From Parvularia atlantis (lineage: Eukaryota; Opisthokonta; Rotosphaerida), in contig CALSCO010001254.1 of the NCBI GenBank assembly GCA_943704415.1, positions 1-37,891 of the forward strand: a stretch of 37,891 nt of DNA, given 5' to 3'. Each line of letters begins with the position of its first letter. The stretch's first letter is position 1. The notes beneath the pieces are model-generated. The model was not told the DNA's origin. It worked only from the letters and a program-made list of their open reading frames with translations, and searched no databases. Position numbers and translations under genes: made by a program. Positions 1-10,023 of this stretch are shown here, one piece after another.

Positions 1-1267
1 CCCCTCCCCCCCGGCTGCTGATCGGGCGGCCGCCAGCCGAGTCGACGCGCGCCGACCACCGCATCGCGGCGCGCGGGCTGCTCCGCGCGGCGATTGCGGC
101 GCTGCACGAGCCGGGCCACGCGCTGGCGGGACGCGGGTACGTCGCGGGCCGCGCCGGGCGCACGCAACGCCCGTGGACGCGCGCACGGCCGCCAGGTCGC
201 TCCGCATCGGCCTCTCGGGCTCGCCGGGCGTGGGCAAGTCGACGCTGATCGAGTCGCTCGGGCTGCACGTCGTCGGGCAGGGCCATCGCGTCGCCGTGCT
301 CGTGCGCCTCCTCGCCTTCCTCCAGATGCTGTGCTCACACCGCAAGGCGCAGGCCGTCGACCCGTCCTCGGCCGTCTCGGGCGGGTCCATCCTCGGCGAC
401 AAGACGCGCATGCTCGAGCTCTCGCGCCACGACAGCGCCTACGTCCGGCCCTCGCCCACGCGCGGCACGCTCGGTGGTGTCGCGCGCAACACGAGCGAGG
501 CGATCATCCTCTGCGAGGGTGCGCGCGCTCGCCCGGGTCGTCCGCGCTCGTCGTCGCTCACGTTGGCCCCCTTCCCGGCAAGCCGCCGGCTACGACGTCG
601 TCCTCGTCGAGACCGTCGGCGTGGGCCAGTCCGAGACGATCGTGGCCGACATGGTCGACCTGTTTGTGCTGCTCGTGCCGCCGGCCGGGGGCGACGAGCT
701 GCAGGTGCGCACGTGCAGACGTGTTGTGCGCGGTCTCACGTTTCTCACGACGGCGCACGCAAAGGGCATCAAGCGCGGCATCATGGAGCTCGCCGACCTC
801 GTGCTCGTGACCAAGGCCGACGGCGAACTTGTCAACGCCGCACGCGCCGCCCAGCTCGAGTACACCTCCGCGCTCAAGTTCCTCCACCCGCGCACGGCCT
901 GGTGGCGCCCGACCGTCCTCAGTGTCTCATCGGTTCAACGTAGCGGCATCGCGGCCGCGTGGGACGCGATGGTCGCCTTCCACCGCCAGGCCCAGAGCAC
1001 CGGCGCGCTCTGGGACCGCCGCGGGCACCAGAACAAGACGTGGATGTGGCGGCAGGTGCAGGACGAGCTGATGAGCCGGTGCGGCCGGCGTTGCACGGGC
1101 TGCGCGTATCTCACCCTAGCCCACGCAGCCTCGAGCGCAACGCCGACGTGCAGCGCGAGCTCGCGCGCGTCGCCGACGACGTCTACAGTGGACGCGTCCC
1201 GCCCGGGCTCGCCGCCGACGACCTCGTCCGCACCTTCTTTGCCAGCGCGGCCGCTGTCGGGCGCTGA
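1..1267 (+). CDS. MMAA: MMAA/MeaB-type P-loop GTPase (methylmalonyl-CoA mutase chaperone), 5' end outside the window
   Basis: G3E-family GTPase that loads or protects the cobalamin cofactor of methylmalonyl-CoA mutase, normally in mitochondria. Exons read 1-136, 196-301, 353-518, 583-704, 765-1078 and 1129-1267, all GT-AG with good phase. The spliced product shows the Walker [10 protein letters not shown], the DPSS...[12 protein letters not shown] stretch that marks this family, the switch segment ETVGVGQSE, the guanine-specificity motif TKAD, and the conserved C-terminal helix region ending at TGA 1265-1267. The N-terminus, including any mitochondrial targeting peptide, lies before base 1, and no in-frame ATG is seen in the first exon. 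It converges on the WD-repeat gene, with 50 bp between stop codons. The family call is firm; the organelle location is inferred from homologues. Confidence 0.93.
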
Positions 1268-1317
1268 GCCTCGTCTTATGCGCGCGCACATCGTAGGCTA
1301 AGCTTGGGTCAATCAAT

Positions 1318-2998
1318 CTACAGCAGCATACGGTCTTGCCACGCCGACGGCCCGCGCGAGGGCGGCCCCACGCGCAGCACGCCCGCCGTCCGGTCTTGTG
1401 ACGCCGTGGCGACGTCTGCGGCCCCGGCAGCGTCAGGACCGACCGTCTCAGCACGCCGCTGAACCGTACATTGGTCGTCGCACGACACAGCCACGTCTTC
1501 GATGTCGTCGTTGTGCTGCAGCGCGTCCGCCACGAGCTCAAAGCGCCCCTCGGGCTGCCGCCTGTACCTTTGCGACGCGGGCCCGTCAGCGACCCGCCGT
1601 CGCCCCACAGGGTGCGTCGCGCACCGCCGCAGCCGCCCCGTGTCGCTGCCGGCAAACATCTGCAAGCCGTCGGACGTGAACCTGGCGCGCAGCTTGTCAG
1701 TCGGGCCCGGTGCAGGCAGCCGAGCACACACTTGACCCGCCACAGCGGCATCGTGTGGGACGCCGCACCGCCCGTCAGCACGCGCCGCGTCGCGCCCACG
1801 TTGCGCGGGTGGAACGCGGTCAGCTCGTGGCTCGCGGCGACGATGCAGCCTGTGCGTGGCGCAGCTGTTGTCGGCCGGGTGTCGTGCGGCGCGTCGCGTC
1901 GAGACGCACTCTCGTAGTCGAGCGGCGCGCGGTCGAGTGGCTCCGGCGTCAGCGCAAATGAGTAGAGCGGCGACTCGAGCACGTACACCGACACCGTCTG
2001 CCCGTCGTTGCCCTGGCAGGCGCGCTGAGCACACAGAGGCCTGGCGCACACGTGCGGATGCACGCACCACGGCGCGCATGTTGCCGTCCTCGGCGCACGT
2101 CACGAGCGCGGGTAACCGCTCGTCCACCGACAGGTTGTAGGACGCGGCCCACGAGCGCGGCAGCAACGCAATGTCGCGGATCGTGCCGCGGTGCAACTGC
2201 GGTCCCTGTGTGAGCACGACGCGGCGCCACGGCGCAGCGCGCTTGTCACGCACGTCCGCCTGGTGCCTGACGGGCTTGCTCAGCCGCGTGTCGATGTACG
2301 TCAGGCCGCGTCCCTGGCGCACGTCGCGGCCTCAGCACCACGTCGACAGGCAGTACGTGTGTGCGCGCACGTCCAGGTTCGCGGCCACGACGATGTTGGG
2401 GTGAGCGAGCGGTGTCCCCGCTGCGATCGCGCCGCGCTCGCGCCCCTGTGTGCGGCCCTCAGCGCAACACGGCGTCGCAGCCGGGCGCGCGCACCGCGTA
2501 GCACGCGTTCTCGTGCGCGGCCAGCACCGTCCCGGTCTCGACGTCGACGAGCACGAGTACGCGCGTGTTGAGCGCGGCTGCGATGCGCCGTCCCGTCAGT
2601 CGGCGATGCGCGCGCGCCACACGCATCGCCCCACCGACAAACTCGGTGCCGGACGGCGTGAACGTGAGCGCCTTGACGCCGACCGACGGCGGCCCAGGCA
2701 TCTGGCCCCGTGCGCACGTTCAGCACCGCGGCGATGCGCATCGGCCGACAACGTACCGCGATCGACCGCAGCGCCGCCTGCGCCGCGACGTCGAACAGCC
2801 GCGCCGTGCCGTCGTACGCGCCGCTGAGCAGCAGCGCCGGCTCGCGCGGCGAGAAGCTGACCGAGCGCACCGAGCCGGTGTGCCCGCTCAGCCGCACCAC
2901 GTCCGGCGGCACTGCGCACGCCCCACGCCCGCGCGCGCGCGCGCGTCAGCAGGGCGCGCTGCTGTGATCCATCGCGTGCGCTCACGTTGAGGCGGCAT
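1318..2998 (-). CDS. WD40-repeat protein, specific family not identified
   Basis: The start ATG is at 2998-2996 and the stop TAG at 1320-1318. About ten short GT-AG introns splice to a protein of roughly 330-350 residues. The first blade reads SGHTGSVRSVSFSP then SGAYDGTARLFD, and the last reads YVATASQDRTAGVLRV, so it is a beta-propeller with degenerate middle blades (for example VTCAEDGNMRA and FAGSDTGRLRR). I cannot place it in a named WD family; Nup43-, Nup37- and DCAF-like proteins were considered without a convincing match. Its ATG lies only 25 bp downstream of the APC4 stop on the same strand, which leaves almost no room for its own promoter. Exon phases agree, but intron ends in the middle of the gene are my reading, not proven. 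Confidence 0.75.
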
Positions 2999-3023
2999 CG
3001 TGTACAACAAGGTCGAACTGAAG

Positions 3024-5786
3024 TCATTCATCGTCCCCGCCCTCGCCCGGGTCCTCCACGTCCACGACCTGCACGACACGCCGCGCGCCGTCAAGCAGCA
3101 CGGCAAGCTTGCGCGAGCTCGAGACGTGCTGTCGCGTGCGCGCGCCGTCAGCCGCCAACTGTGGCCACCGGGCGCACGCCACACCATGTGCGCAGCGTGC
3201 TGCTCGAGCGCGAGCGTGCTCGTCAGCAGCCTGCGGAACGGGACCGGTGCGCCAGGCGAGGCTCCGGCGGGTGACCAGGGCAGCCTGTCGTCGTCATCGA
3301 GCGCGAGCAGGACGAGCTTGGCGCCGTCGGCCGCGTCGCTGCCGGGCTGCATGAGCGCGAGCAGGGCGCCGTCGCCGTAGAGGTCCACAGCAGACGCGTG
3401 CGACAGCTCCGACACCTGGTCCTCGCCCGCCATGCCCACCGCGAACGAGATCTGCGCCGTCTCAATCAAAGACGGGTCGTCCAGCGGCGCGCGCAGCAGA
3501 ATCACGCGCTCGCCGCTTGTGTGCACGGCAAACACGCAGCGCTGTCGCCCTCGCGTGAGGCTCGTGGGCAGCACACCTGCCACGCACCCCGTCGCCTGTA
3601 ACAACATGTGTTGGCCGCGCGTCGGTGCCGCGGCCCGGCAGGGCGATGGGCACGGCGCGCTCCAGCCGCAGCGACTTGCCGACGGAGGCCGCCGGACTGC
3701 ACTGCACGGCGCGCACGGCGTCGCGGAGCTCGTTCACAACGCCCGTCATGGGCGCCTGTCGCGCACGCATCAGCATCACCTCCTTCCGCACAGTCGCGCG
3801 CACCTCGTCAGCAATGACGCGCAACGGCCCGCCGCGCGTACCGCCCTGCCGCACAAAGACCAGCAGCTGGTCGTACGCGCTCAGCTGCTCGGTGGAAAAC
3901 TTGTCAGGAAAACCTGAGCGCACAGCGTCAGCAAGACACTTGCGCTGAGCCGTCGCGCGCACCCTCGGGCGCGTGCAGCGACGGCAGGCTCGCCGTGTGC
4001 CGCAGCCAGCGCATAAACAGCGGCCACTGCGCCGCGTAGTCCTTCGCGGTGGCAATGACATGCCGGCTGTGCTGCTCTAGCTTCTCGACCGCGGCCAGGG
4101 CGCGATGCACCGTCACTGTCTCAAAGCCGAGCACGCCGTACCCGTCGTACCTGCGAGGCGTCAGTCAGCACGAGAGCCGCGCACGCACGCGTCACGCACC
4201 AGGCAGCGTTGCGCCCGACCGTCTCAAGGTCACGGCGCAGGGCAGCGAGCAGCGGTGCGACGAGCGCATCGAGCGTCAGCACGACTGTGCGTAGCGCGCC
4301 CGTCACGCCCTTCTCAAGGCGGTTCACACCCTGCATCCGGTCGCATAAGTACGCACACGTGCCGGCAGTTGTGACGCACCGACTCCTTCACGACCGTGTG
4401 CAGGAACGTGCGAAGGCGCTGGTCCAGCGGCGCGGCGACGATTGCGAGCTCGATCATCCGGTCTACAGACAGGTCCACTGCCGCGCTCGTGTGATGAGCG
4501 CGGTGCGCGCACGCTGCATTGGGCACACGCTGCACCGTCCACGCGCGCCTGCGACTGCTCAAAGTGCCGGAAGCACCCGTCCAGCTGTGCAAACAGGTCC
4601 TTCAGCGCCTGCGTTCGTCAAGGTCAGCAGCGCAAGCTGGCCAAGCGACGCCGCGCCACGTACCTCGGCCACCTTCTCGACGTGCGCGTTCAGTCGCTCC
4701 TCCAGGTTGCGCGTGGCGACCTGCATCAGTCCGGCCATCTGCTGCAGCTCGCTGCGTGCGCGCGCGTATGAGCATCGAACGGTCGCGCAGCGCAGCGCAC
4801 GCACGTGGCGCGCTTGTGCAGCAGCCCCGTGTCAAACAACTGCAGCACGACGCGGCCATCCGCCTCTGCCAGCAGCACGACCAGCCGCTGCGAGTTTGGC
4901 AGCAGCACCTGCGACGCTCGCGCGTACGCAAAGCCCCATCAGATCAGAGCGGAGCAAAGCGTGCACTCACCGCGTCCAACACCGTCTGGCCGTCGCACAG
5001 CGGCGCCTCAGACGCAGTCAGGAAGCCTGAGGCCACGCACATCATCAGCACCGGAGCCAGGCGCGCAGACTGTCGCGCGTGCCGTCAAACGTGATGTACG
5101 AATGGCCGTCGGGCGCCGCCGATAGCAGCAGGCCGAGCGGCTATGGCGGGCCGTAGCGATCAGCCACGGCACGCGCGTCTGCATGCGCACACGAACCGGT
5201 GCACCAGGCTCGGGTGTGGGCGGGTGCAGCTGCAGCGCCGCGCGGACGCGATGCACGGCCTGCTGCTCGATCGTAGGCGCGAACCACTGCATCGTCACGC
5301 ACGCGCTCTGGGCGAGCGGCACACTCAGGTGCGGCTGTGTTGTTTCTGTACGTGAGCGTCGGCGAAAGAGTCGCGCCGTGGCACGCACGTCGCCCTGTTC
5401 CACGTCCAGCACGGTCAGGTGCGTCGCCGTCTGCACCGCGACCGCGCGCCCGTCCGGCCGCCACGCCATCCCCTGTCGACGTGCGATCAGCAGCAGCAGT
5501 GGCACGATCGCCGCATCGGGCGCGCACCAGCACTGCGCCCTGCTCGCGCGGCACGGCCCACTGCCACAGGCGCTGCCAGTTGAGCGCGCGCAGCACGGCG
5601 ACGACGGCGCCATCGACGGCAGTCACACTCGCGGCGGCGACGAGGTCGAGCGCGGGGCACCTGCGCGCCCCCACGAGAGCGATCAGCACACGGCGACGGC
5701 AACGACGGCAACGGCAACGGCTGACGCGCGCACCACACGACTGCGTCGAGCGACGCCGCCGAGGCGCGCTGCACGACGAGCAGCAT
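3024..5786 (-). CDS. APC4: Anaphase-promoting complex subunit 4
   Basis: Scaffold subunit of the APC/C ubiquitin ligase, linking the platform subunits in the nucleus. The start is ATG 5786-5784 and the stop TGA 3026-3024, with around a dozen small introns. Blocks align in order with human APC4: an N-terminal LDAVVWCP blade, ALNWQRLWQW, then the diagnostic GMAWRPDGRAVAV...LTVLDVE (human CLAWRPDGKLL) followed by VTMQWF. In the middle, AAQWPLFMRWL corresponds to the helical-domain FKAFFRWL. Near the end, SRKLAVLLDGARRVVQVVDVED matches human RKVSCVLSSNLRHVRVFEMDID and finishes in an acidic tail (split here as SRKLAVLLDG and RRVVQVVDVED). The gene diverges from eIF3k with 18 bp between start codons. 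The family call is confident; several internal exon joints are approximate. Confidence 0.85.
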
Positions 5787-5804
5787 CCAGTCTGAGATTC
5801 GAAA
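5787..5804. promoter_or_regulatory. 18-bp spacer between divergent APC4 and eIF3k start codons
   Basis: Only 18 bases separate the two ATGs. Both ends are anchored by family-conserved N-termini, so the transcription start signals of each gene must lie within the other gene's first exon or in this spacer. No TATA box is visible. Confidence 0.6.
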
Positions 5805-6638
5805 ATGACATCGCGCGCGGACCCCGCGCAGCTCGGCGCGCTCGTGCGCGGCGTCGATGCGCAGTGCGAGGGCACGGCGCCGTACGACCTCGACGCGAAC
5901 CTGGCCGTGCTCAAGCTGTGCGTCAAGGGGAGGGATGGGCCGCGGATGGGCCGCGGATGGGCGCAGCGAGGCGGGCAGACTGACCGTGCTGCGCGACGCG
6001 TGTGCGAATTCGCCGCAGGTACCAGTTCAACCCGTCGCACGTCGACGTCGTCGTCGTGAGCAAGATTCTGCTCAAGGCGCTCATGCGCCTGCCCAACGCC
6101 GACTTCAACCTGTGCATGTACCTGCTGAATGAGCAGCTGGTGCGTGGCCCAGCGTCGTGTGGTGTCCGCGTCGATCCTGACGTGCCGCGCCTGCGCGCGC
6201 GCAGTCGGAGCTGGAGGAGATCACGCGCCTCGTCAAGGCGCACGACCTGCTGCAGACGGCCAAGTTCGCCGAGTTCTGGGCGTACGCGGCGACGCTGGCC
6301 GAGCACACGAAGGCGATCAAGGGCTTTGCCGACGCCGTGCGGCAGTGTGCGTTTGTGCCAGTCTGAGCCTGCGCGTGTCTGCTCACGCGCACGCCGCAGT
6401 CATCGCGCTCACCGTCAGCATCACCTTTCAGAAGGTCAACCTGGGCGTGCTCGCCGGGTACCTCCACATGCAGGGCGACGAGCTGCACGCGTTCGTCAAG
6501 ACGCTCGGATGGACCGTCGCGGGCGACGTCGTCACGGTCGCGCTCAACGACGAGAACCAGGCAAAGCCGATGGCGGCGCAGGAGCGGATCAAGTTTGACC
6601 AGCTCACGCGCATTATCGGCTACGCGGCGAGCGTGTAG
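5805..6638 (+). CDS. EIF3K: Translation initiation factor eIF3 subunit K
   Basis: Non-core subunit of the eIF3 complex on the 40S ribosome (PCI/winged-helix fold). Exons are 5805-5917, 6019-6139, 6205-6346 and 6400-6638, giving about 204 residues, near the usual 218. The spliced product keeps the family's best-conserved stretch YDLDANLAVLKLYQFNP across intron 1, then ILLKALMRLPNADFNLC, FAEFWAY, FIALTVSITFQKVNLGVL across intron 3, and a C-terminal KIDF-like IKFDQL. Intron 1 (101 nt) carries an 11-bp tandem repeat. Yeast lacks this subunit, so its presence fits a protist with a full eIF3. The start codon is the only in-frame ATG that gives the family N-terminus. Confidence 0.95.
5929..5963 (+). 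repeat. 11-bp tandem repeat inside eIF3k intron 1
   Basis: The unit cgcggatgggc occurs twice in full with partial copies on each side, inside intron 5918-6018. Repeats of different unit are found in introns of several neighbouring genes. Confidence 0.8.
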
Positions 6639-6711
6639 CTAACGCGGTGTGCGCCCACGTGCGCTGCCGCTGTACATGTGTGTAGATGCATGCTCCGCTC
6701 GTGCACCGACA

Positions 6712-8114
6712 TCAGTCAGGGGACAGCCGGCGCGGGAACCACGGCACGAACGCGCTTGTGCGCTTGTGGTACCGCTTGAGCATCGTGATCTTGTCAGGCT
6801 TATTCTTGGCCCCGTTGAGCATCTTGCGGTCCATCGCCGGCACCGAGTAGCCCAGGAAGAGCGCGATCATGGTCACGCAGCCAGCCGCGGCATACCAGCG
6901 CACTGCGTGGCGCTCTCAGCAGTGCGCGCATGGCACAAGCCGCGCAGACGCACGCGTGTGCACGGCAAAGATCGCGAGGCCGCACCAGACCAGGACCTCG
7001 AAGAAGTAGTTTGGGTGCCGCGAGTACGCCCACATGCCCTGCGCGGTAGCCGCGTCAGCCATGTTCGCGCATGGACATGTAGGCAGGCACGGCGGCGCAC
7101 CTCGGTCAGCACGTGCGCCTGGCTCATTGGGTCGGCCTGGCGCCGGATGCGGTAGCTCTGCAGCTGCGCGTCGGCGATGGCTGGTCGTGCGACCGTGTCA
7201 GCAGCGCGTCCCGCACGGCTTCGCCGCGCCTCGCCTTCGCCAACGATGGCCAGCAGCGTCACGGTGAAGGCAACGTAGTCCCATGCGTTGAGCGGCGCAC
7301 GCGAGTCGTGCACGACCCAAATCTGCGGGCGGGGCGGTCAGCTGCGCGCGCGAGCGCGGCAGCCCAAGCCGACGCGCACCGGCATCGAGCCCAGGAAGAG
7401 CATCGCGCCCTGGCTCAGGTACGTTACGCCGAGCGAGAGCAGCGGCCACGGCACACCGCGCTTGAACCCCCACTGCTGGAACTGTGATCCAGCCGCAGCG
7501 TCAGCACCACGTACGAGGGTCGCGCAGAGACGCACCTGCAGCAGACGCCAGTCGCTCTCGTACAGGAACGAGCCGAGGCGCGTGAACGTGAAGTGGTTGT
7601 AGCAGATGCGCACGCCGTAGAGCAGACCGAGCGCGAGGATCATGAGGCTGCGCTGGTCGTTGTAGTGCGCGCCTGCCGATGTACCGCACCGTCCGTGAGC
7701 GCGCCGCCGCGATCCGCGCGCGACGGAGGCCGCGCGACGGAGGCCGCGCGACGGAGGCCGCACCGGGCAGGCTGCGCGCGAGCAGCGTCGCCGTCCAAAT
7801 GCCGTAGTGCCAGTTGATGTCAAACAGCCCGCCGTGCGCGCCGAACGCGACCGCCGCGAGCGCCCACAGCAGCAGCACGCCCACGAGCACCCACGCGGCG
7901 GCCTGCCAGACCTGCGATCGCGATGGTCAGCGAGATGTCGCCTGCGGCGCACGGGGCCACCCCGCACAATGTCGTGGCTCGCCAGCTCCGGGAACAGCCG
8001 CCCCTCGACGATCGGCCGCAGCACGCGCAGCAGCAGCGCCAGCGCGGCCGTGTTGCCCACGAGCACGAGCGACACGGCGAACAGCGCGCGGGGCCGCGGC
8101 CAGTACGGCTGCAT
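6712..8114 (-). CDS. DUF1295 / steroid 5-alpha-reductase C-terminal-fold membrane enzyme
   Basis: Multi-pass membrane protein of the DUF1295 family, related to NAD(P)H-dependent steroid reductases and isoprenylcysteine methyltransferases; the substrate is unknown. The start is ATG 8114-8112 and the stop TGA 6714-6712, about 330 residues. The signature GMWAYSRHPNYFFE (family G-W-RHPNY-E) is clear, preceded by the nucleotide-site-like ESDWRLLQ and several hydrophobic segments such as FAVSLVLVGNTAALALLLRVL. Exon 1 is 7968-8114 and exon 2 is 7764-7911. Intron 7673-7763 carries a 14-bp triple repeat. Intron 7181-7234 appears to use a GC donor, restoring VGEAIADAQL. The protein ends in a basic tail. 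It diverges from the next gene with 28 bp between ATGs. Confidence 0.85.
7181..7234 (-). other. Probable GC-AG intron in the DUF1295 gene
   Basis: The reading frame and family similarity (VGE then AIADAQLQSY) require a join from GAAG|gcgagg to gaccag|CC. The donor dinucleotide is GC, the length is 54 nt and a gctgac branch motif is present. Confidence 0.65.
7717..7758. repeat. 14-bp x 3 tandem repeat in an intron of the DUF1295 gene
   Basis: Three exact head-to-tail copies of cgcgcgacggaggc lie within intron 7673-7763, which makes that intron longer (91 nt) than its neighbours. Confidence 0.85.
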
Positions 8115-8142
8115 CTTGTGCGTCGGCAGTTATCTGGGACGC
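8115..8142. promoter_or_regulatory. 28-bp spacer between divergent start codons
   Basis: This is all the sequence between the ATG of the DUF1295 gene and the ATG of the small unknown gene. It is too short for two separate core promoters. Confidence 0.5.
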
Positions 8143-8818
8143 ATGGGCGGCGCCGCATCACGATGTGTGTGCGCTCGCTGCTGACCTTCGCGCTCGCCTT
8201 CGTCTCACGCGACGCTCAGCCGGTGCCGCAGCAGCCGCATCGGCCACCGCTGCGCGCTCACGGCCCACAGCTGCCCCACCGCAGCCGCCAAAGGTCGACG
8301 TCGAGGCCGCGATACAGAAGGACAACCAGCTGCTCGGCAAGCTCGCGGCGCTCGAGCGCGCGGTGCAGGACGGCGGGCGCGGCGATGCGGCCGCACGTGC
8401 GGTGGGTGTGCTTCTCCGCCGCATCGTTGGCCGCCCCCGCTCACGCGCCATCGTAGACCGTGACGCGCTCACCCGCGTCGGCCAAGGCGCTGCAGCGCGC
8501 CGGCACGTACACGCAGGACGAGGCGCGTTGCGGCGCGCGCATGACGCACACGTGCGGCTGACGCGGCAATGCGACACGCCGCAGCTGCGTGACTTTTTCG
8601 TGCTCGGCAAGCGGCCCAGGGCGATGGACGATGCGACGGCGCAGCTGCTCAAGGTGCGCCTCGAGAGCGCATCAGCTGCCGTGCGCTGACTGAGCCGCCG
8701 GCAGGAGCACTACGCCGTGTTCACGATCCTCGAGGGGCCCGACGGCGCCTTGCTGGGCGTGTGGCCTCAGGCAAGCGCCAAGGATCCGTCGCCGCAGCAG
8801 CCACCGCAGCAGCCCTGA
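8143..8818 (+). CDS. Small unknown protein with a possible N-myristoylation signal
   Basis: I do not recognise this family. The start ATG is at 8143 and the stop TGA at 8816-8818; four introns give about 150-165 residues. The spliced N-terminus MGGAASRSG has glycine at position 2 and a serine-rich follow-up, which fits N-myristoylation. After an Ala/Pro-rich linker comes DVEAAIQKDNQLLGKL (likely helix), then LRDFFVLGKRPRAMDDATAQ, EHYAVFTILEG and a Pro/Gln tail. Introns are 8165-8219, one from about 8407, one ending at 8579, and 8654-8704. The third intron's donor is ambiguous: a GC donor after GAG, or a GT donor 27 bases later. It converges on the next gene with 33 bp between stops. Confidence 0.6.
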
Positions 8819-8851
8819 TCACACGTTTGTACAGGCGCCGATCGGGCGGTT

Positions 8852-9999
8852 CTAGGACACTTGCGGGGGCGCTGGCGCTGCGGCCGTGGCTGCGGCCAGC
8901 GCCTGCTTTTGCTGGTTGAGGCGTGCGATGATGCGCGGCCGAAGCACGCACATGTACGCCTGAACGCGCGCGCGGCACGTCAGTCTGCGCGCAGGTTTCG
9001 GTCATTATTGCCGGCGCACCATGACAAAGACGAAGAAGACGAGCGACGCGGCCAGGAGCGTCAGCATAAAGACCTGCACAAACATGCTCGTCGCAAACGT
9101 CGTGCCGCCGCCACCGAGGTCGCCCTGGCGCGGCACGAGCGGCTCGAACGTGTGCTGCCGGAACCACCTGATCTCGCCGTGCAGGCTGAGCTGGCTGCTC
9201 GGTGTCGTCTCCTCGAAGCGCTCGCGCACTGTTCACGCCCGCGTCGGCGTCAGCACGCGCGGCCAGGCGCACGACCACTGCGGCGCACTCGGGTAGGCCG
9301 CCGCGCCGATGATCCAGCCCGAGTCGGCATGGAACACAAAGTTGACGTGGTTGTCGATGTGGATGTGCTGCGTCTCGGACTGCGCGGCGCCACTCAGCGA
9401 CGCAGCACGAAAGAGCGGGCGCACTGCGCACCAGGCCCCACAGCGGGATCGCAAACGGGATCTTGAACGAGTGGTCGTCGGCGCTCATCGCGACGCGGCA
9501 ATTCCAGCCGGCTGCAGCGCCGGCCCCAGTCAGCAGCGAGCGCCTGCGGAGGGGGTGGTGCGCACAGTGCACGCTGATCAGCTGGCGCAGGTACGCGTAC
9601 AGCGCGTCGTCCATCGCGAGCGTGCAGCGGTAGCCCATGTCGACGCCGAAGCGCAGCGTGAGGCTCTCCTTCGTCTGCACGCACGCACAGCATCAGCAGT
9701 CACGCACACGCGCACGCCGCGCACGTACCTCGCTGCAGATCGGGCCGGGTCCCCACGAGCCGTCCTGCGCGCGGCACTCAATGTGCACGGGCGTGCTGAC
9801 CGCGTACGGCAGGTGCTGGTGCGCGTGCTGCTGCTTCTGCTGCTGCTGCGGTTGCGTGCATTGACGACGACCGATCGCGCGTACAGGCCGTCAGCGCACA
9901 CGCCCAGAGACGTACGGCACACGCGAGCCGCACCGGCCCGGCAGTGAGCGCAACCACGACGCCGAAGCTGATCGCCGCCAGCCACGCGAGAAGCAGCAT
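8852..9999 (-). CDS. Membrane protein with N- and C-terminal hydrophobic segments, family uncertain
   Basis: The start is ATG 9999-9997. The last exon is joined by an intron removed just after ...VFFVFVM and ends at TAG 8854-8852. The product is about 240 residues. MLLLAWLAAISFGVVVALTA is a signal peptide or first membrane helix. A lumenal/extracellular domain with a few cysteines follows (FGVDMGYRCTLAMDDALYAY, DDHSFKIPFAIPLWGL, HIDNHVNFVFHADSGWIIG). The second helix is MFVQVFMLTLLAASLVFFVF, followed by a basic tail RPRIIARLNQQKQ. The two-helix layout resembles TMEM231 of the ciliary transition zone, but alignment is weak, so I leave it unnamed. It diverges from the DTW gene with 24 bp between ATGs. 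Confidence 0.6.
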
Positions 10000-10023
10000 G
10001 GCCGCGGGTATTGTGACACAACC
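10000..10023. promoter_or_regulatory. 24-bp spacer between divergent start codons
   Basis: Only 24 bases lie between the two ATGs. The DTW start has a strong context, acaaccATGG, the same context seen at the start of the TRIM-NHL gene at 20155. Confidence 0.5.

Noticed and set aside
8672-8704. A 24-nt micro-intron ending the small gene at 8143
   Set aside because: A normal 51-nt intron 8654-8704 with the standard GTGCG donor after AAG, the same branch motif and the same acceptor keeps the frame and needs no extreme length.
8852-9999. Firm naming of the two-helix membrane protein as TMEM231
   Set aside because: Topology and the pre-helix region are reminiscent, but conserved blocks do not align well enough, so it was left unnamed.
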